Below, piece after piece: positions 8,078 through 16,657 of a stretch of 64,000 bases of DNA. Position 1 is the stretch's first letter. Every line of letters starts with the position of its first letter. The position numbers and the translations under genes are program-made. The stretch comes from Flagellimonas okinawensis (lineage in GTDB: Bacteria > Bacteroidota > Bacteroidia > Flavobacteriales > Flavobacteriaceae): the NCBI RefSeq assembly GCF_029194005.1, contig NZ_JARFVA010000001.1:124001-188000 (forward strand), written 5' to 3'. The notes beneath the pieces were generated by a model that ran no database searches, was not told where the DNA came from, and worked only from the letters and a program-made list of their open reading frames with translations.

Positions 8078-8920
8078 ATGGAATCACCCAACTGGCAAAC
8101 CGCCATGGAATTTGAAGATATCACCTATAAAAAATGTAATGGGGTTGCACGCATCGCCTTTAATCGCCCAGATGTTCGCAACGCCTTTAGGCCAAAAACT
8201 ACCAGCGAACTTTACAAGGCATTCTACGATGCACAGGAAGACACCTCCATTGGTGTAGTGCTACTTTCCGGTGAAGGACCTTCGTCCAAGGACGGCAAAT
8301 GGGCATTTTGTAGTGGTGGGGACCAAAAAGCTCGCGGACATAAAGGTTATGTTGGTGATGATGGTTACCACAGATTAAATATTCTGGAAGTTCAGCGTTT
8401 GATACGCTTTATGCCCAAAGTGGTAATTGCCGTTGTTCCTGGATGGGCCGTAGGAGGGGGGCACAGCTTACATGTAGTTTGTGATATGACCCTAGCAAGT
8501 AAAGAACATGCCATTTTTAAACAGACAGATGCCGATGTTACCAGTTTTGATGGAGGTTATGGTTCCGCCTATTTGGCAAAAATGGTAGGACAAAAGAAAG
8601 CTAGGGAAATTTTCTTTTTGGGGAGAAATTATTCGGCACAAGAAGCATATGAAATGGGAATGGTAAATGCAGTGATTCCTCATGCCGAATTGGAGGATAC
8701 CGCTTACCAATGGGCACAGGAAATTTTGGAAAAATCACCTACTTCGATAAAAATGCTCAAATTCGCCATGAACCTTACCGACGATGGTATGGTAGGTCAG
8801 CAAGTATTTGCCGGAGAAGCAACCCGTTTGGCCTACATGACCGATGAAGCCATAGAAGGGCGAAATGCATTTCTTGAAAAGCGTAAGCCAGATTTTGGTA
8901 AGGACAAATGGATTCCGTAA
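8078..8920 (+). CDS. menB: 1,4-dihydroxy-2-naphthoyl-CoA synthase
   Basis: A crotonase-fold enzyme of menaquinone synthesis that closes the second ring of o-succinylbenzoyl-CoA. Length is 280 residues, normal for MenB. Visible motifs are WAFCSGGDQ (76-83), the oxyanion segment VGGGHSLH (125-132) and the MenB hallmark VTSFDGGYGS (154-163) with Ser156 and Asp158. Asp151 in KQTDADV occupies the place of the glycine in bicarbonate-dependent E. coli MenB, so this should be the bicarbonate-independent class. Other men genes are not adjacent. Menaquinone is the usual quinone of flavobacteria. Confidence 0.95.
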   Translation: MESPNWQTAMEFEDITYKKCNGVARIAFNRPDVRNAFRPKTTSELYKAFYDAQEDTSIGVVLLSGEGPSSKDGKWAFCSGGDQKARGHKGYVGDDGYHRLNILEVQRLIRFMPKVVIAVVPGWAVGGGHSLHVVCDMTLASKEHAIFKQTDADVTSFDGGYGSAYLAKMVGQKKAREIFFLGRNYSAQEAYEMGMVNAVIPHAELEDTAYQWAQEILEKSPTSIKMLKFAMNLTDDGMVGQQVFAGEATRLAYMTDEAIEGRNAFLEKRKPDFGKDKWIP

Positions 8921-8957
8921 TTCAATTTCCTTTTGAAGAAATAAAATGACTTAGGGA

Positions 8958-9222
8958 CCTTCTGCCTTATCCGGACTTTTGACTCTTGATTCCAGTCGGA
9001 GATTATTGATGTGCTTAAAATAACATCGATGTTGTAACATCGAGCGAAGTCGAGATGTTATAGGAATAATTCAGGATGGTCCCAAATAGAAAAGAGCCCT
9101 GCCACTTGGGTCAAGACTCTTTTACGAGAACACTATATGAAAATGAAAAAATTACTTTCTGAATTAATTACAATGTAAATGTACCCAGCAACTCCAATTA
9201 AGCGAAATTATTGTTGTGAAGT
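8958..9222. repeat. Intergenic direct repeat, copy 1
   Basis: A unit of about 265 bp that recurs 400-401 bases downstream. It contains, in order, a CATCGAGCGAAGTCGAGATG-type element common in flavobacterial intergenic DNA, a highly conserved block with a hairpin (AAAAGAG at 9090-9096 pairing with CTCTTTT at 9117-9123, inner stem CCC/GGG), the start of a micro-ORF, and a conserved end GAAATTATTGTTGTGAAGT. It lies downstream of menB, so the hairpin might act as its terminator. Confidence 0.85.
9137..9178 (+). CDS. Micro-ORF in repeat copy 1 (13 codons)
   Basis: ATG AAA ATG AAA AAA TTA CTT TCT... ends at TAA after 13 codons (MKMKKLLSELITM). The first 23 bases are identical in the second repeat copy, while the ends differ but the length is the same. 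Translation is unproven; it could be an attenuator peptide or a remnant of a signal-peptide start. Confidence 0.2.
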   Translation: MKMKKLLSELITM

Positions 9223-9357
9223 CAGCTTTACATGTTGTCAGCTGGTCTTTTTTTGTAATTCTAGGCTTATTAATTGGCTTGCCAAAGGTCTTTCTAACTG
9301 AGTTAATGAAGGAAAAATCTAGATTTCATCTCACAGTGCTAGAAATGACAATGGGAT

Positions 9358-9623
9358 TCTTCTGCCTTGTTAGGACTCTTGACTATTAGTTCCAGTAGGA
9401 GATTATTTGTTGTGCTTAAAATAGCATCTATGTTGTCACATCGAGCGAAGTCGAGATGTTACAGGATTAATTTAGGATGACCCCAAATAGAAAAGAGCCC
9501 TGCCACTTGGGTCAAGACTCTTTTACGAGAACACTATATGAAAATGAAAAAATTACTTTCGTTTATTAATACATGGTAAAACTACCAATCGTGTTCCCGT
9601 AAACGAAATTATTGTTGTGAAGT
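9358..9623. repeat. Intergenic direct repeat, copy 2
   Basis: The second copy of the 265-bp unit, separated from copy 1 by about 135 bases. The block from CCCAAATAGAAAAGAG through the micro-ORF start is identical, while the outer parts carry scattered substitutions, so the core is more conserved than its surroundings. The hairpin arms are at 9491-9497 and 9518-9524. It lies between menB and the convergent serine hydrolase gene. The spacer 9223-9357 holds nothing I recognise. Confidence 0.85.
9538..9579 (+). CDS. Micro-ORF in repeat copy 2 (13 codons)
   Basis: The counterpart of the copy 1 micro-ORF: 13 codons, MKMKKLLSFINTW, then TAA. The shared start and equal length in both copies despite different last codons are the only hint that it may be translated. 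Confidence 0.2.
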   Translation: MKMKKLLSFINTW

Positions 9624-9669
9624 GCCACTTAAGTGTGGTTTTATGGACATTATAGTATATCATATCGTT

Positions 9670-11004
9670 CTAAGGCACTGCTTTTACGATGTTCGACAAC
9701 ACACCATTTATGTCAAAATAGGGTTCCTCCGCCAATCCTGTGCGAACTACCACCAATTCCTTGGATGGTATTACAAATACATGCTGTCCTTCAAAACCGT
9801 TACAGGAAAAAAGATCTTTGGGGACATCAGGATATTTACCCTCGGCATTCAACCAAAAATGAGCGCCATAAGTACCATTGGAATTAATAGTGGGCGTGGT
9901 AATATAATCTACCCAATCCGCATCAAAAAGCTGTTCACCGTTCCATTGGCCCTCATCCAAGTACAATTGTCCAAATCGAGCCCAATCACGTGTATTGGCC
10001 CAAGCATAGGATGACCCCACATAATTGCCAGCAATGTCGGCCTCCATCACCATGGAATACATACCTATTTTATCGATCAAGGAAGCGTAAGGAAAATTCA
10101 AATACTCCTGGTGTGTTCTAAACTGTTGCCTTAAGATACCGGAAAGCAAATTTGTAGTCCCAGAAGAATAGTTCCAGATTTCCGTAGGTGCGGCAATGGC
10201 CTTTTTATTGCGTTGTGCCATCGTCATATCGCTGTCCAAAAAGAGCATACGGGTAACATCGGAGATGCCTGTATAATCCTCTTCCCAAGCTAACCCACTC
10301 TGCATGCGCAATAAATGGTTCAATGTTATATTTTTCCTTTCATCATCTTTCCATTCGGGAATCGGTGCCGGCCAATCCATTTCCAATTTACCTTGGTGTT
10401 CTAGGATTCCAAAATAGGTGGCCAAAATACTTTTGGTCATGGACCAACCTAAAATTGGAGTGTCCTTATCAAAACCATCAATATATTTTTCTGCAATTAA
10501 ATGCCCCTTATAAAGAATGAGGAACGTTCTCGTTTTTTGGGTCTCCGGATTGGCAAAGGCCATCGCCATAGCTTTGTTGATTTGATCCATATCCACCTCT
10601 GGCAAAATAGTATCCATGGGAGGAGCTTGTCCAAACGGGTAAGGTATGGTATCATTATTCTGTATCCTTTGTGGGCGGATGGTAAGTTTTTCCGGGTCGT
10701 AATCATCATTTACCAAAACAGCACCCAATCCATCTCTGTAGACTGCTGTTCTTTCCATTAGGCCATAAACGGTGGACGAAGCAGATTCTTCACTTTCGTT
10801 TACTTCTGTGGTAGCCAACTCGATCAATGGGGCATTGTTATCATTTAAATTAATGCTGGCCGCCGAGCGGTGGGCCAAATAAACTCCGGAAGCCATATTT
10901 TTGGCGGCATACCCAGAAATTATGTTCAATTTAGGATAATTCAAATAGATGATCACTCCAATCGCAACGATCAGGAGCAACAAAACGCGTTTAAGTAGTT
11001 TCAT
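9670..11004 (-). CDS. Membrane-anchored serine hydrolase, beta-lactamase family (class C fold)
   Basis: A 444-residue protein with an N-terminal membrane anchor or uncleaved signal (LLKRVLLLLIVAIGVIIYL) and a periplasmic serine beta-lactamase-like domain. The S-x-x-K motif SMTK gives nucleophile Ser188 and Lys191; the second motif is Tyr279-Ser-Ser in WNYSSGTT. Proteins of this type include penicillin-binding proteins, D-aminopeptidases, esterases and 6-aminohexanoate-dimer hydrolases, so the substrate is open. I chose the ATG at 11004; an upstream ATG at 11049 adds a polar stretch before the hydrophobic anchor and looks wrong. Divergent from the pirin gene with only about 50 bases between starts, so they share an upstream region. 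Confidence 0.85.
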   Translation of the reverse strand: MKLLKRVLLLLIVAIGVIIYLNYPKLNIISGYAAKNMASGVYLAHRSAASINLNDNNAPLIELATTEVNESEESASSTVYGLMERTAVYRDGLGAVLVNDDYDPEKLTIRPQRIQNNDTIPYPFGQAPPMDTILPEVDMDQINKAMAMAFANPETQKTRTFLILYKGHLIAEKYIDGFDKDTPILGWSMTKSILATYFGILEHQGKLEMDWPAPIPEWKDDERKNITLNHLLRMQSGLAWEEDYTGISDVTRMLFLDSDMTMAQRNKKAIAAPTEIWNYSSGTTNLLSGILRQQFRTHQEYLNFPYASLIDKIGMYSMVMEADIAGNYVGSSYAWANTRDWARFGQLYLDEGQWNGEQLFDADWVDYITTPTINSNGTYGAHFWLNAEGKYPDVPKDLFSCNGFEGQHVFVIPSKELVVVRTGLAEEPYFDINGVLSNIVKAVP

Positions 11005-11056
11005 GGTTATAGGATGTATTTGTAACTTTCTGCATCTAAATATAAACATTTAAGAC

Positions 11057-11929
11057 ATGTCCAACATTGGATTGATAATAGAAGAAAGAAGTCGGGATAT
11101 TGGTGATTTTTTAGTGGGACGATTGATTCCTTTCCGTAAAAAAAGAATGATCGGCCCCTTTATTTTTATAGATCATATGGGACCCACCCAATTGGGGCCA
11201 GAGAAATATATGGATGTAGACCAGCATCCGCATATGGGGCTATCCACACTTACCTTTATGCTGGAAGGCGAATTAATTCATGAAGACAGTCTTGGGACCC
11301 ACCAAAGAATAAAACCGGGGTCCGTTAACTGGATGACGGCAGGGAAGGGGGTCACCCATACGGAACGCACCCCTCAAGATATGCGCAATGGCAATAGCTT
11401 TACCGCTCACGGATACCAAATTTGGGTTGCTTTGCCAAAGGAACTTGAAGATATGGAACCGCAATTCCACCATATTGACGGTAAGGATATTCCTAAATGG
11501 TCGGATGGGTCTACCGAATTCAAATTGGTTGCAGGTGAAGGTTACGGTAAAAAATCCCCTGTACCTGTGCACTCCAATTTATTTATGGTTGAGATAAAAA
11601 CATCCGAAACCTATACCCTTAATGTAAACGGTGATTTAAAGGGCGAAATCGGAATTTGTATTGTGGAAGGTAGTATTGAAGCATGTGGAGAAACGGTTGT
11701 AGAGGGGAATATTTTGGTTTCCAAGGTTGAAGACACCTGTAATATAAAACTAACTCCCAATACTCATTTAATGCTGTTCGGTGGTGAACCTTTTCCGGAG
11801 GAACGCTATATTTATTGGAATTTTGTTTCGTCCAGCAAAGAAAAACTGGATCAGGCCAAAAAAGCATGGGATAACAAAACATTTGTAATGATGGATAACG
11901 ACACGTCCTATGTTCCTTTGCCTAAATAA
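11057..11929 (+). CDS. Pirin family protein
   Basis: A bicupin of 290 residues. The four metal ligands of pirins align: His57, His59, His101 and Glu103 (in DQHPHMGLST and GVTHTERT). Family landmarks VGRLIPFRKKRMIGPF and FIDHMGP are present in the N-terminal part. Bacterial pirins bind Fe or Ni, and some act as quercetin dioxygenases or as redox-linked modulators of central metabolism; the role here is not fixed. No signal peptide, so cytoplasmic. Confidence 0.93.
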   Translation: MSNIGLIIEERSRDIGDFLVGRLIPFRKKRMIGPFIFIDHMGPTQLGPEKYMDVDQHPHMGLSTLTFMLEGELIHEDSLGTHQRIKPGSVNWMTAGKGVTHTERTPQDMRNGNSFTAHGYQIWVALPKELEDMEPQFHHIDGKDIPKWSDGSTEFKLVAGEGYGKKSPVPVHSNLFMVEIKTSETYTLNVNGDLKGEIGICIVEGSIEACGETVVEGNILVSKVEDTCNIKLTPNTHLMLFGGEPFPEERYIYWNFVSSSKEKLDQAKKAWDNKTFVMMDNDTSYVPLPK

Positions 11930-11965
11930 ACAGACCAACTTAAACCTTAACTTCTTAATAACCCA

Positions 11966-13453
11966 ATGCCAATCATAACCAGAACGTTCCTCCAATTAAC
12001 TTTACTTTTCCTATTCTCCCTAATTGTCTCCTGTAAAAAAGAGAAACCTAAGCAAGAAGAGGCACAGTTGTACAATAAGTACTGTGCTAGTTGTCACGTA
12101 GCACCACAAATCAATGAACTACCCAAAGAAGTTTGGGAGAAATCCGTACTACCGGCTATGGTGGCCCGTATGGATGTTGAAGGAATGTACCAAGACCCAA
12201 ATGAGTTGAAAACTGGTTTTAGACCAAAAATTTCGCTGCAAGAATGGGCACAATTGGAAAATTATATATTGTCGAACGCCCCTTCTTATTTGGAGACTGT
12301 GGATGTTCCAAAAGCCGATACCTTAAGGCAATTTAAAATGAACCCTTTTGCTTTAGATGAACAAAATGGAGCAATGATCACTTTTTTAGGCTTTTCTGCA
12401 GATGATAGTAGACTGTTTTATGGGGATCTAACCGGAAAATTGGGCGCATTTGATTTTATCTCCGAAAACAACACCAAAATTCATCAAGGAACGACCCCGG
12501 TTACCTGGTACAGCAAAAAAGATTCAGTAGAAATTATAAGTGAAGTGGGGATTTTAGGGCCATCCGAAGAGGAAAAGGGAAAACTTACCCGCAAAATCGA
12601 CCAGGATACCATTTCCTTGGACAACAGCTTTCATAGACCCGTACATACGCTATTGGAAGACTTAAATGGAGACGGAACCAAAGAAATAGTGGTCAGCGAA
12701 TTTGGTAATGAAGCTGGTAGGTTATCGCTTTTAATCAAAAATGAATCTGGTCAATACGATAAAAAAATACTGCTCAACCTCCCAGGCGCCATTAGAACTG
12801 TGGCCAGGGACATGAACAACGATGGTAAAATGGATATAGTTGCCTTAATGACCCAGAGCAATGAGAGCATTACCATTTTTCATCAAACAGGAGACCTTGA
12901 GTTCGAGGCAAAAAAAGTGCTTGAATTTAGCCCTGTTTACGGAACCAGTTGGTTTGAACTGGTAGATTACAATGGAGATGGGTTGGAAGATATTGTTACC
13001 GTACAGGGTGACAATGCCGACATTTCCTATGTACACAAACCCTACCATGGTATGAGGATTTTTATAAACAATGGTAAAAACGCCTACGAAGAATCATTTT
13101 TCTATCCCATGTATGGCGCTACAAGAGTAGTATCCAGAGATTTCGACCAAGATGGAGATATTGATTTTGCTTTGGTAAGCACATTTCCAAACTATCAGGA
13201 GTTTCCCGAACGTACTTTTGTTTATTTAGAAAACTTGGATGCCAACAATTATACATTCAACACCAACATTTTAAAGGATCCTACTTTGGCTCGCTGGTTT
13301 TTAATGGATGCGGCCGATATAGATAATGATGGGGATGAAGATTTGGTACTAAGCTCATTAACCTTAGGTTTTACACCCGTACCAGAAGTACTTTCTAACC
13401 GATGGAAGAACAGTAATGTGGATATTTTAGTTCTCGAAAACCTGTTACATTGA
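11966..13453 (+). CDS. Lipoprotein with cytochrome c site and FG-GAP/VCBS propeller
   Basis: A 495-residue exported lipoprotein (lipobox cysteine Cys23). A single haem c site, CASCH, is at 40-44 in an N-terminal cytochrome-like segment. From about residue 225 there are at least five calcium-binding-type repeats: LNGDGTKE, MNNDGKMD, YNGDGLED, FDQDGDID and IDNDGDED. This makes an FG-GAP/VCBS propeller. Redox partner and ligand are unknown. It is the first gene of a tight plus-strand series ending at 16599, and its stop overlaps the start of the next gene, indicating translational coupling. Confidence 0.85.
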   Translation: MPIITRTFLQLTLLFLFSLIVSCKKEKPKQEEAQLYNKYCASCHVAPQINELPKEVWEKSVLPAMVARMDVEGMYQDPNELKTGFRPKISLQEWAQLENYILSNAPSYLETVDVPKADTLRQFKMNPFALDEQNGAMITFLGFSADDSRLFYGDLTGKLGAFDFISENNTKIHQGTTPVTWYSKKDSVEIISEVGILGPSEEEKGKLTRKIDQDTISLDNSFHRPVHTLLEDLNGDGTKEIVVSEFGNEAGRLSLLIKNESGQYDKKILLNLPGAIRTVARDMNNDGKMDIVALMTQSNESITIFHQTGDLEFEAKKVLEFSPVYGTSWFELVDYNGDGLEDIVTVQGDNADISYVHKPYHGMRIFINNGKNAYEESFFYPMYGATRVVSRDFDQDGDIDFALVSTFPNYQEFPERTFVYLENLDANNYTFNTNILKDPTLARWFLMDAADIDNDGDEDLVLSSLTLGFTPVPEVLSNRWKNSNVDILVLENLLH

Positions 13454-13890
13454 TAAAATGGAGTGCCATATTATTTCTAATATTCCTTGGTTGTTCTCCC
13501 AAAGAGAAAACTATTGAGCCACCACCAAAATATAAGTGGTACGGACACGAGGTAACGGCATCTGCCTATAACTCCGTTTTTTGGCAAACGGACAGCATAA
13601 GTCCTTCCGTTGCAGCCTGGGGAGACACTTTAAAACCTGGCATGAAAACGATTGCAGTGTCCAGAGACCTAATAAAAATGGGACTTACCCATAACACCAT
13701 GGTTAAAATAGATACGTTTCCCGATACATTTTATGTTAAGGATAAAATGCACTATCGCTGGCGTAACCGTATTGACATATACATGGGAAAAGACGTTAAA
13801 AAAGCAAGGGAATGGGGCAGAAAAAAATTGATGATCTGCTACGCTGTTCCCACCGACTCTATATTAAATATAACGAATGAAGAAAACTAG
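13450..13890 (+). CDS. 3D-domain-like lipoprotein
   Basis: A 146-residue lipoprotein with Cys15 in FLGCS. The rest resembles the 3D domain (double-psi beta-barrel of MltA and RlpA-like proteins): TASAYNS, then AAWGDTLKPGMKTIAVSRDL and, near the end, RNRIDIYMG with conserved Asp residues. Such domains bind or cleave peptidoglycan glycans. The start is a TTG at 13450 overlapping the upstream stop by four bases; the nearby ATG at 13458 is out of frame. Its end overlaps the amidase gene by 14 bases, so the two envelope proteins are probably made together. Confidence 0.7.
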   Translation: MIKWSAILFLIFLGCSPKEKTIEPPPKYKWYGHEVTASAYNSVFWQTDSISPSVAAWGDTLKPGMKTIAVSRDLIKMGLTHNTMVKIDTFPDTFYVKDKMHYRWRNRIDIYMGKDVKKAREWGRKKLMICYAVPTDSILNITNEEN

Positions 13891-14533
13891 CTTAATTGTT
13901 TTGGCCTTGGCCTTGGGAGCATGTTCCTCTCAAAAGGAAATCGTGGACATCCCTATTATTTTTGATGAACAACGCGTTGAATTGACCAAGGAATACCTTT
14001 TAAAAAGATACGAATTGGACCAGGAGACCCCTGAAATAATCCCCAAAATGGTAGTGTTGCATTGGACAGCAATTCCATCATTAAAAAAATCGTTCGAAGC
14101 CTTTAATAGGTCCACGCTTCCAAATTGGCGCCCCGATTTAGTGAATGTGAGCGGGTTGAACGTATCCTCGCATTTTTTAGTGGATCAAGATGGTACTATT
14201 TATAGACTGATGCCCGAAACCACCATGGCAAGACATACGATCGGACTTAACCATTGTGCTATTGGAATTGAGAATGTCGGTGGCACCGAAGGAATGCCTC
14301 TGACAAAACAACAACTTAAATCCAATATATTTTTAGTGGACTATTTGGCATCAAAATATGATATAGAATATGTGATAGGCCATCAAGAATATACGCAGTT
14401 TGAAGGTCACCCATTATGGCTCGAAGTTGATGATGGGTACCGTACCGAAAAAACCGATCCGGGAATGGACTTTGTGGAAAAAGTGAAGAAAGCCAATAAA
14501 AACTTTAATTTTAAACCAGTTCCAAAAAAATAA
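13877..14533 (+). CDS. N-acetylmuramoyl-L-alanine amidase lipoprotein (Amidase_2)
   Basis: A 218-residue lipoprotein (Cys16 in LGACSS) with a zinc amidase domain of the AmpD/PGRP type that removes stem peptides from peptidoglycan. Zinc ligands are readable as His62 (VVLHWT), His169 (VIGHQE) and Asp194 (EKTDPG); Glu132 in IGIENVGG matches the catalytic acid region. The lipid anchor places it in the periplasm. It overlaps the preceding 3D-like gene and is followed 2 bases later by a zinc carboxypeptidase, so the cluster could form a peptidoglycan-processing set. Confidence 0.9.
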   Translation: MKKTSLIVLALALGACSSQKEIVDIPIIFDEQRVELTKEYLLKRYELDQETPEIIPKMVVLHWTAIPSLKKSFEAFNRSTLPNWRPDLVNVSGLNVSSHFLVDQDGTIYRLMPETTMARHTIGLNHCAIGIENVGGTEGMPLTKQQLKSNIFLVDYLASKYDIEYVIGHQEYTQFEGHPLWLEVDDGYRTEKTDPGMDFVEKVKKANKNFNFKPVPKK

Positions 14534-14535
14534 TC

Positions 14536-15984
14536 ATGCTCAAACAATTACTCTCCTTGGTAATTATCTGTCTGGCATTCCAGGTGCAAGCACAAGATGA
14601 ACTGACCTCCAAGCTTTATGAAACCTATGAAGATTATAAGGAATCCAGCATAGGCAAACGTAGAATCAAACATGCGGATATTCAACCTTTGATTGCCCAG
14701 TTAAAGTCCAATCCAAAATTTGAGGTACAAAAAGTTGGGGAGTCCATCCAAGGAAGGGATTTGCATTTGATTAGCATAGGTTCTGGAGATAGCAATATTT
14801 TTTTATGGTCTCAAATGCACGGTGATGAGCCAACGGCGACCCAGGCCATTTTTGATATCCTTAATTTTTTTAACGCCCCTGAGTTTAAGGAGGAGAAGGA
14901 TGAGATTTTATCAAAGCTCAAACTTCACTTCTTGCCAATGCTCAACCCGGACGGGGCCGAAGTTTTCACAAGACGAAACGCCCTTGGTATAGACATCAAC
15001 CGGGATGCCCTGAGATTACAATCACCAGAAGGAAGAACTTTGAAGCGACTTCGTGATAGTCTTGATGCCGATTTTGGTTTTAACCTGCACGACCAGAGCA
15101 AATATTACAATGCAGAACGTACAGAGAAACCAGCAACCATTTCGTATTTGGCCACTGCCTTTAATTATGAAAAAGACATCAATGAGGTACGGGCCAATGC
15201 CATGAAGGTGATCGTTTATATGGACAAAATCATTCAAAATTACGCGCCGGGGCAGGTGGGACGTTACAGTGACGATTTTGAACCTAGGGCATTTGGTGAC
15301 AATATTGCCAAATGGGGGACCAGCTTAATATTGATTGAATCCGGAGGTTATCCCGGTGATCCAGAAAAACAAGAGATCCGAAAACTGAACTATGTCTCTA
15401 TTCTATCTGCCCTGTATACCATGGCAAATGAATCCTATAAAGACATACCTGTCGAAGATTACGAAAAAATTCCCCGAAATGATCGTATGTTGTTCGACCT
15501 TAAAATCGAAAATGCGACCTATGAATTGCTAGGGGATTCATATATCCTGGATTTGGGCATTTTTAACCAAGAGGTCGACCTCGAGGGACACAATCAATTT
15601 TATTACAAAAGCATAGTGGCAGACCAAGGCGATCTCTCCACTTATTACGCTTACCAAACTTTTGATGCCAGTGGATATACCATTGTTCAGCCCAAAGTGG
15701 CCAAAGTTGATAGAATTGATAACCCATTGAATTTATTAAAAGATGGTGTAGCTTATGTAAAAACAGAAAAGCCCGAAAAAAGTGCTTTTGTACATTTTCC
15801 TTTGATACTTGTTGATGAAAAATTCGAACTAAAAAAATTCAGATTACAGCCAGGTATAAACCCAACCTTCTTTTTAAAGAAAGATGGAAAACTAACACAT
15901 GCCGTGGTCAATGGCTTTTTAATAGACCTTGCCAAACCTTTAGACCAACAAAACTCGGGCAACGGCCTAATCAATAGCAAATAA
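14536..15984 (+). CDS. Secreted M14-family zinc carboxypeptidase
   Basis: A 482-residue protein with a Sec signal (cleaved after about QAQ). The M14 domain has zinc ligands His95 and Glu98 (SQMHGDEPT) and His185 (FNLHDQS), substrate-binding Asn/Arg in DINRDA, and the catalytic Glu268 in LIESGGYPGD. About 180 residues after the catalytic domain form a beta-rich C-terminal region of unknown role. M14 enzymes remove C-terminal residues from peptides or, in some bacteria, gamma-glutamyl or diaminopimelate links; its amidase neighbour favours a cell-wall or peptide-scavenging role, which is inference. Confidence 0.88.
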   Translation: MLKQLLSLVIICLAFQVQAQDELTSKLYETYEDYKESSIGKRRIKHADIQPLIAQLKSNPKFEVQKVGESIQGRDLHLISIGSGDSNIFLWSQMHGDEPTATQAIFDILNFFNAPEFKEEKDEILSKLKLHFLPMLNPDGAEVFTRRNALGIDINRDALRLQSPEGRTLKRLRDSLDADFGFNLHDQSKYYNAERTEKPATISYLATAFNYEKDINEVRANAMKVIVYMDKIIQNYAPGQVGRYSDDFEPRAFGDNIAKWGTSLILIESGGYPGDPEKQEIRKLNYVSILSALYTMANESYKDIPVEDYEKIPRNDRMLFDLKIENATYELLGDSYILDLGIFNQEVDLEGHNQFYYKSIVADQGDLSTYYAYQTFDASGYTIVQPKVAKVDRIDNPLNLLKDGVAYVKTEKPEKSAFVHFPLILVDEKFELKKFRLQPGINPTFFLKKDGKLTHAVVNGFLIDLAKPLDQQNSGNGLINSK

Positions 15985-16002
15985 ACCTTAATCCACAAGA
16001 AA

Positions 16003-16599
16003 ATGAAAAATATACTTTGGGGACTGTTGTTAGTAGCAGCACAGTTTATTTCCGCACAGGAAACGATCACTTTGTTTAATGGTGAAAATTTAGATGGCTG
16101 GATAAATCATGGAGAAGAAAAATGGTTTGTGGAAAATGGTGAACTAATTTGTGAAAGTGGACCAAAAGGCGAGTATGGTTATTTGTCGACCGAAAAATTT
16201 TACAAGGATTTTGAACTGACCTTGGAGTTTAAACAAGAGGCAGATGGAAATAGCGGAGTTTTTATCCGTTCCACTTTTGAAGGAACCAAAGTAAGTGGCT
16301 GGCAAGTAGAAGTTGCCCCTCCCGGAAAGGATACGGGTGGAATATACGAGTCTTATGGCCGTGGCTGGTTAATAAAGCCGGAGCCCGAAAAAGACAAAGT
16401 CCTAAAGATGGGGGAGTGGAACACTATGAAAATCCGAGTAAAGGGCCCTGAAGTCACTTCTTGGCTCAATGGGGTGGAAATGGTGCATCTCGAAGATGAA
16501 ATTATTGGTAAAGGCAAGGGTGCCATAGCACTTCAAATACACGATGGCGGAGGTATTCGGGTTAAGTGGCGAAACATACAACTTGTTTCTTTGGATTAA
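16003..16599 (+). CDS. DUF1080 (3-keto-disaccharide hydrolase-like) protein
   Basis: A 198-residue exported protein: signal peptide ending at ISAQ, then a single concanavalin-like DUF1080 domain (LFNGENLDGW, FELTLEFKQEADGNSGVFIR, NTMKIRVKGPEVTSWLNG). Members of this family bind or hydrolyse glycans, including 3-keto-glucosides. It is the last gene of the plus-strand series that starts at 11966 and is followed by a bidirectional terminator shared with another DUF1080 gene. Confidence 0.85.
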   Translation: MKNILWGLLLVAAQFISAQETITLFNGENLDGWINHGEEKWFVENGELICESGPKGEYGYLSTEKFYKDFELTLEFKQEADGNSGVFIRSTFEGTKVSGWQVEVAPPGKDTGGIYESYGRGWLIKPEPEKDKVLKMGEWNTMKIRVKGPEVTSWLNGVEMVHLEDEIIGKGKGAIALQIHDGGGIRVKWRNIQLVSLD

Positions 16600-16608
16600 G
16601 AGCAAAAT

Positions 16609-16636
16609 AAAAGCCCGAATTAAAAATTCGGGCTTT
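16609..16636. terminator. Bidirectional rho-independent terminator
   Basis: AAAGCCCGAAT and ATTCGGGCTTT form an 11-bp stem with a short A-rich loop, with A and T runs on both sides. It lies between two convergent DUF1080 genes and can stop both. Confidence 0.9.
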
Positions 16637-16657
16637 ATTTTCAATAACTGCTTCCTT

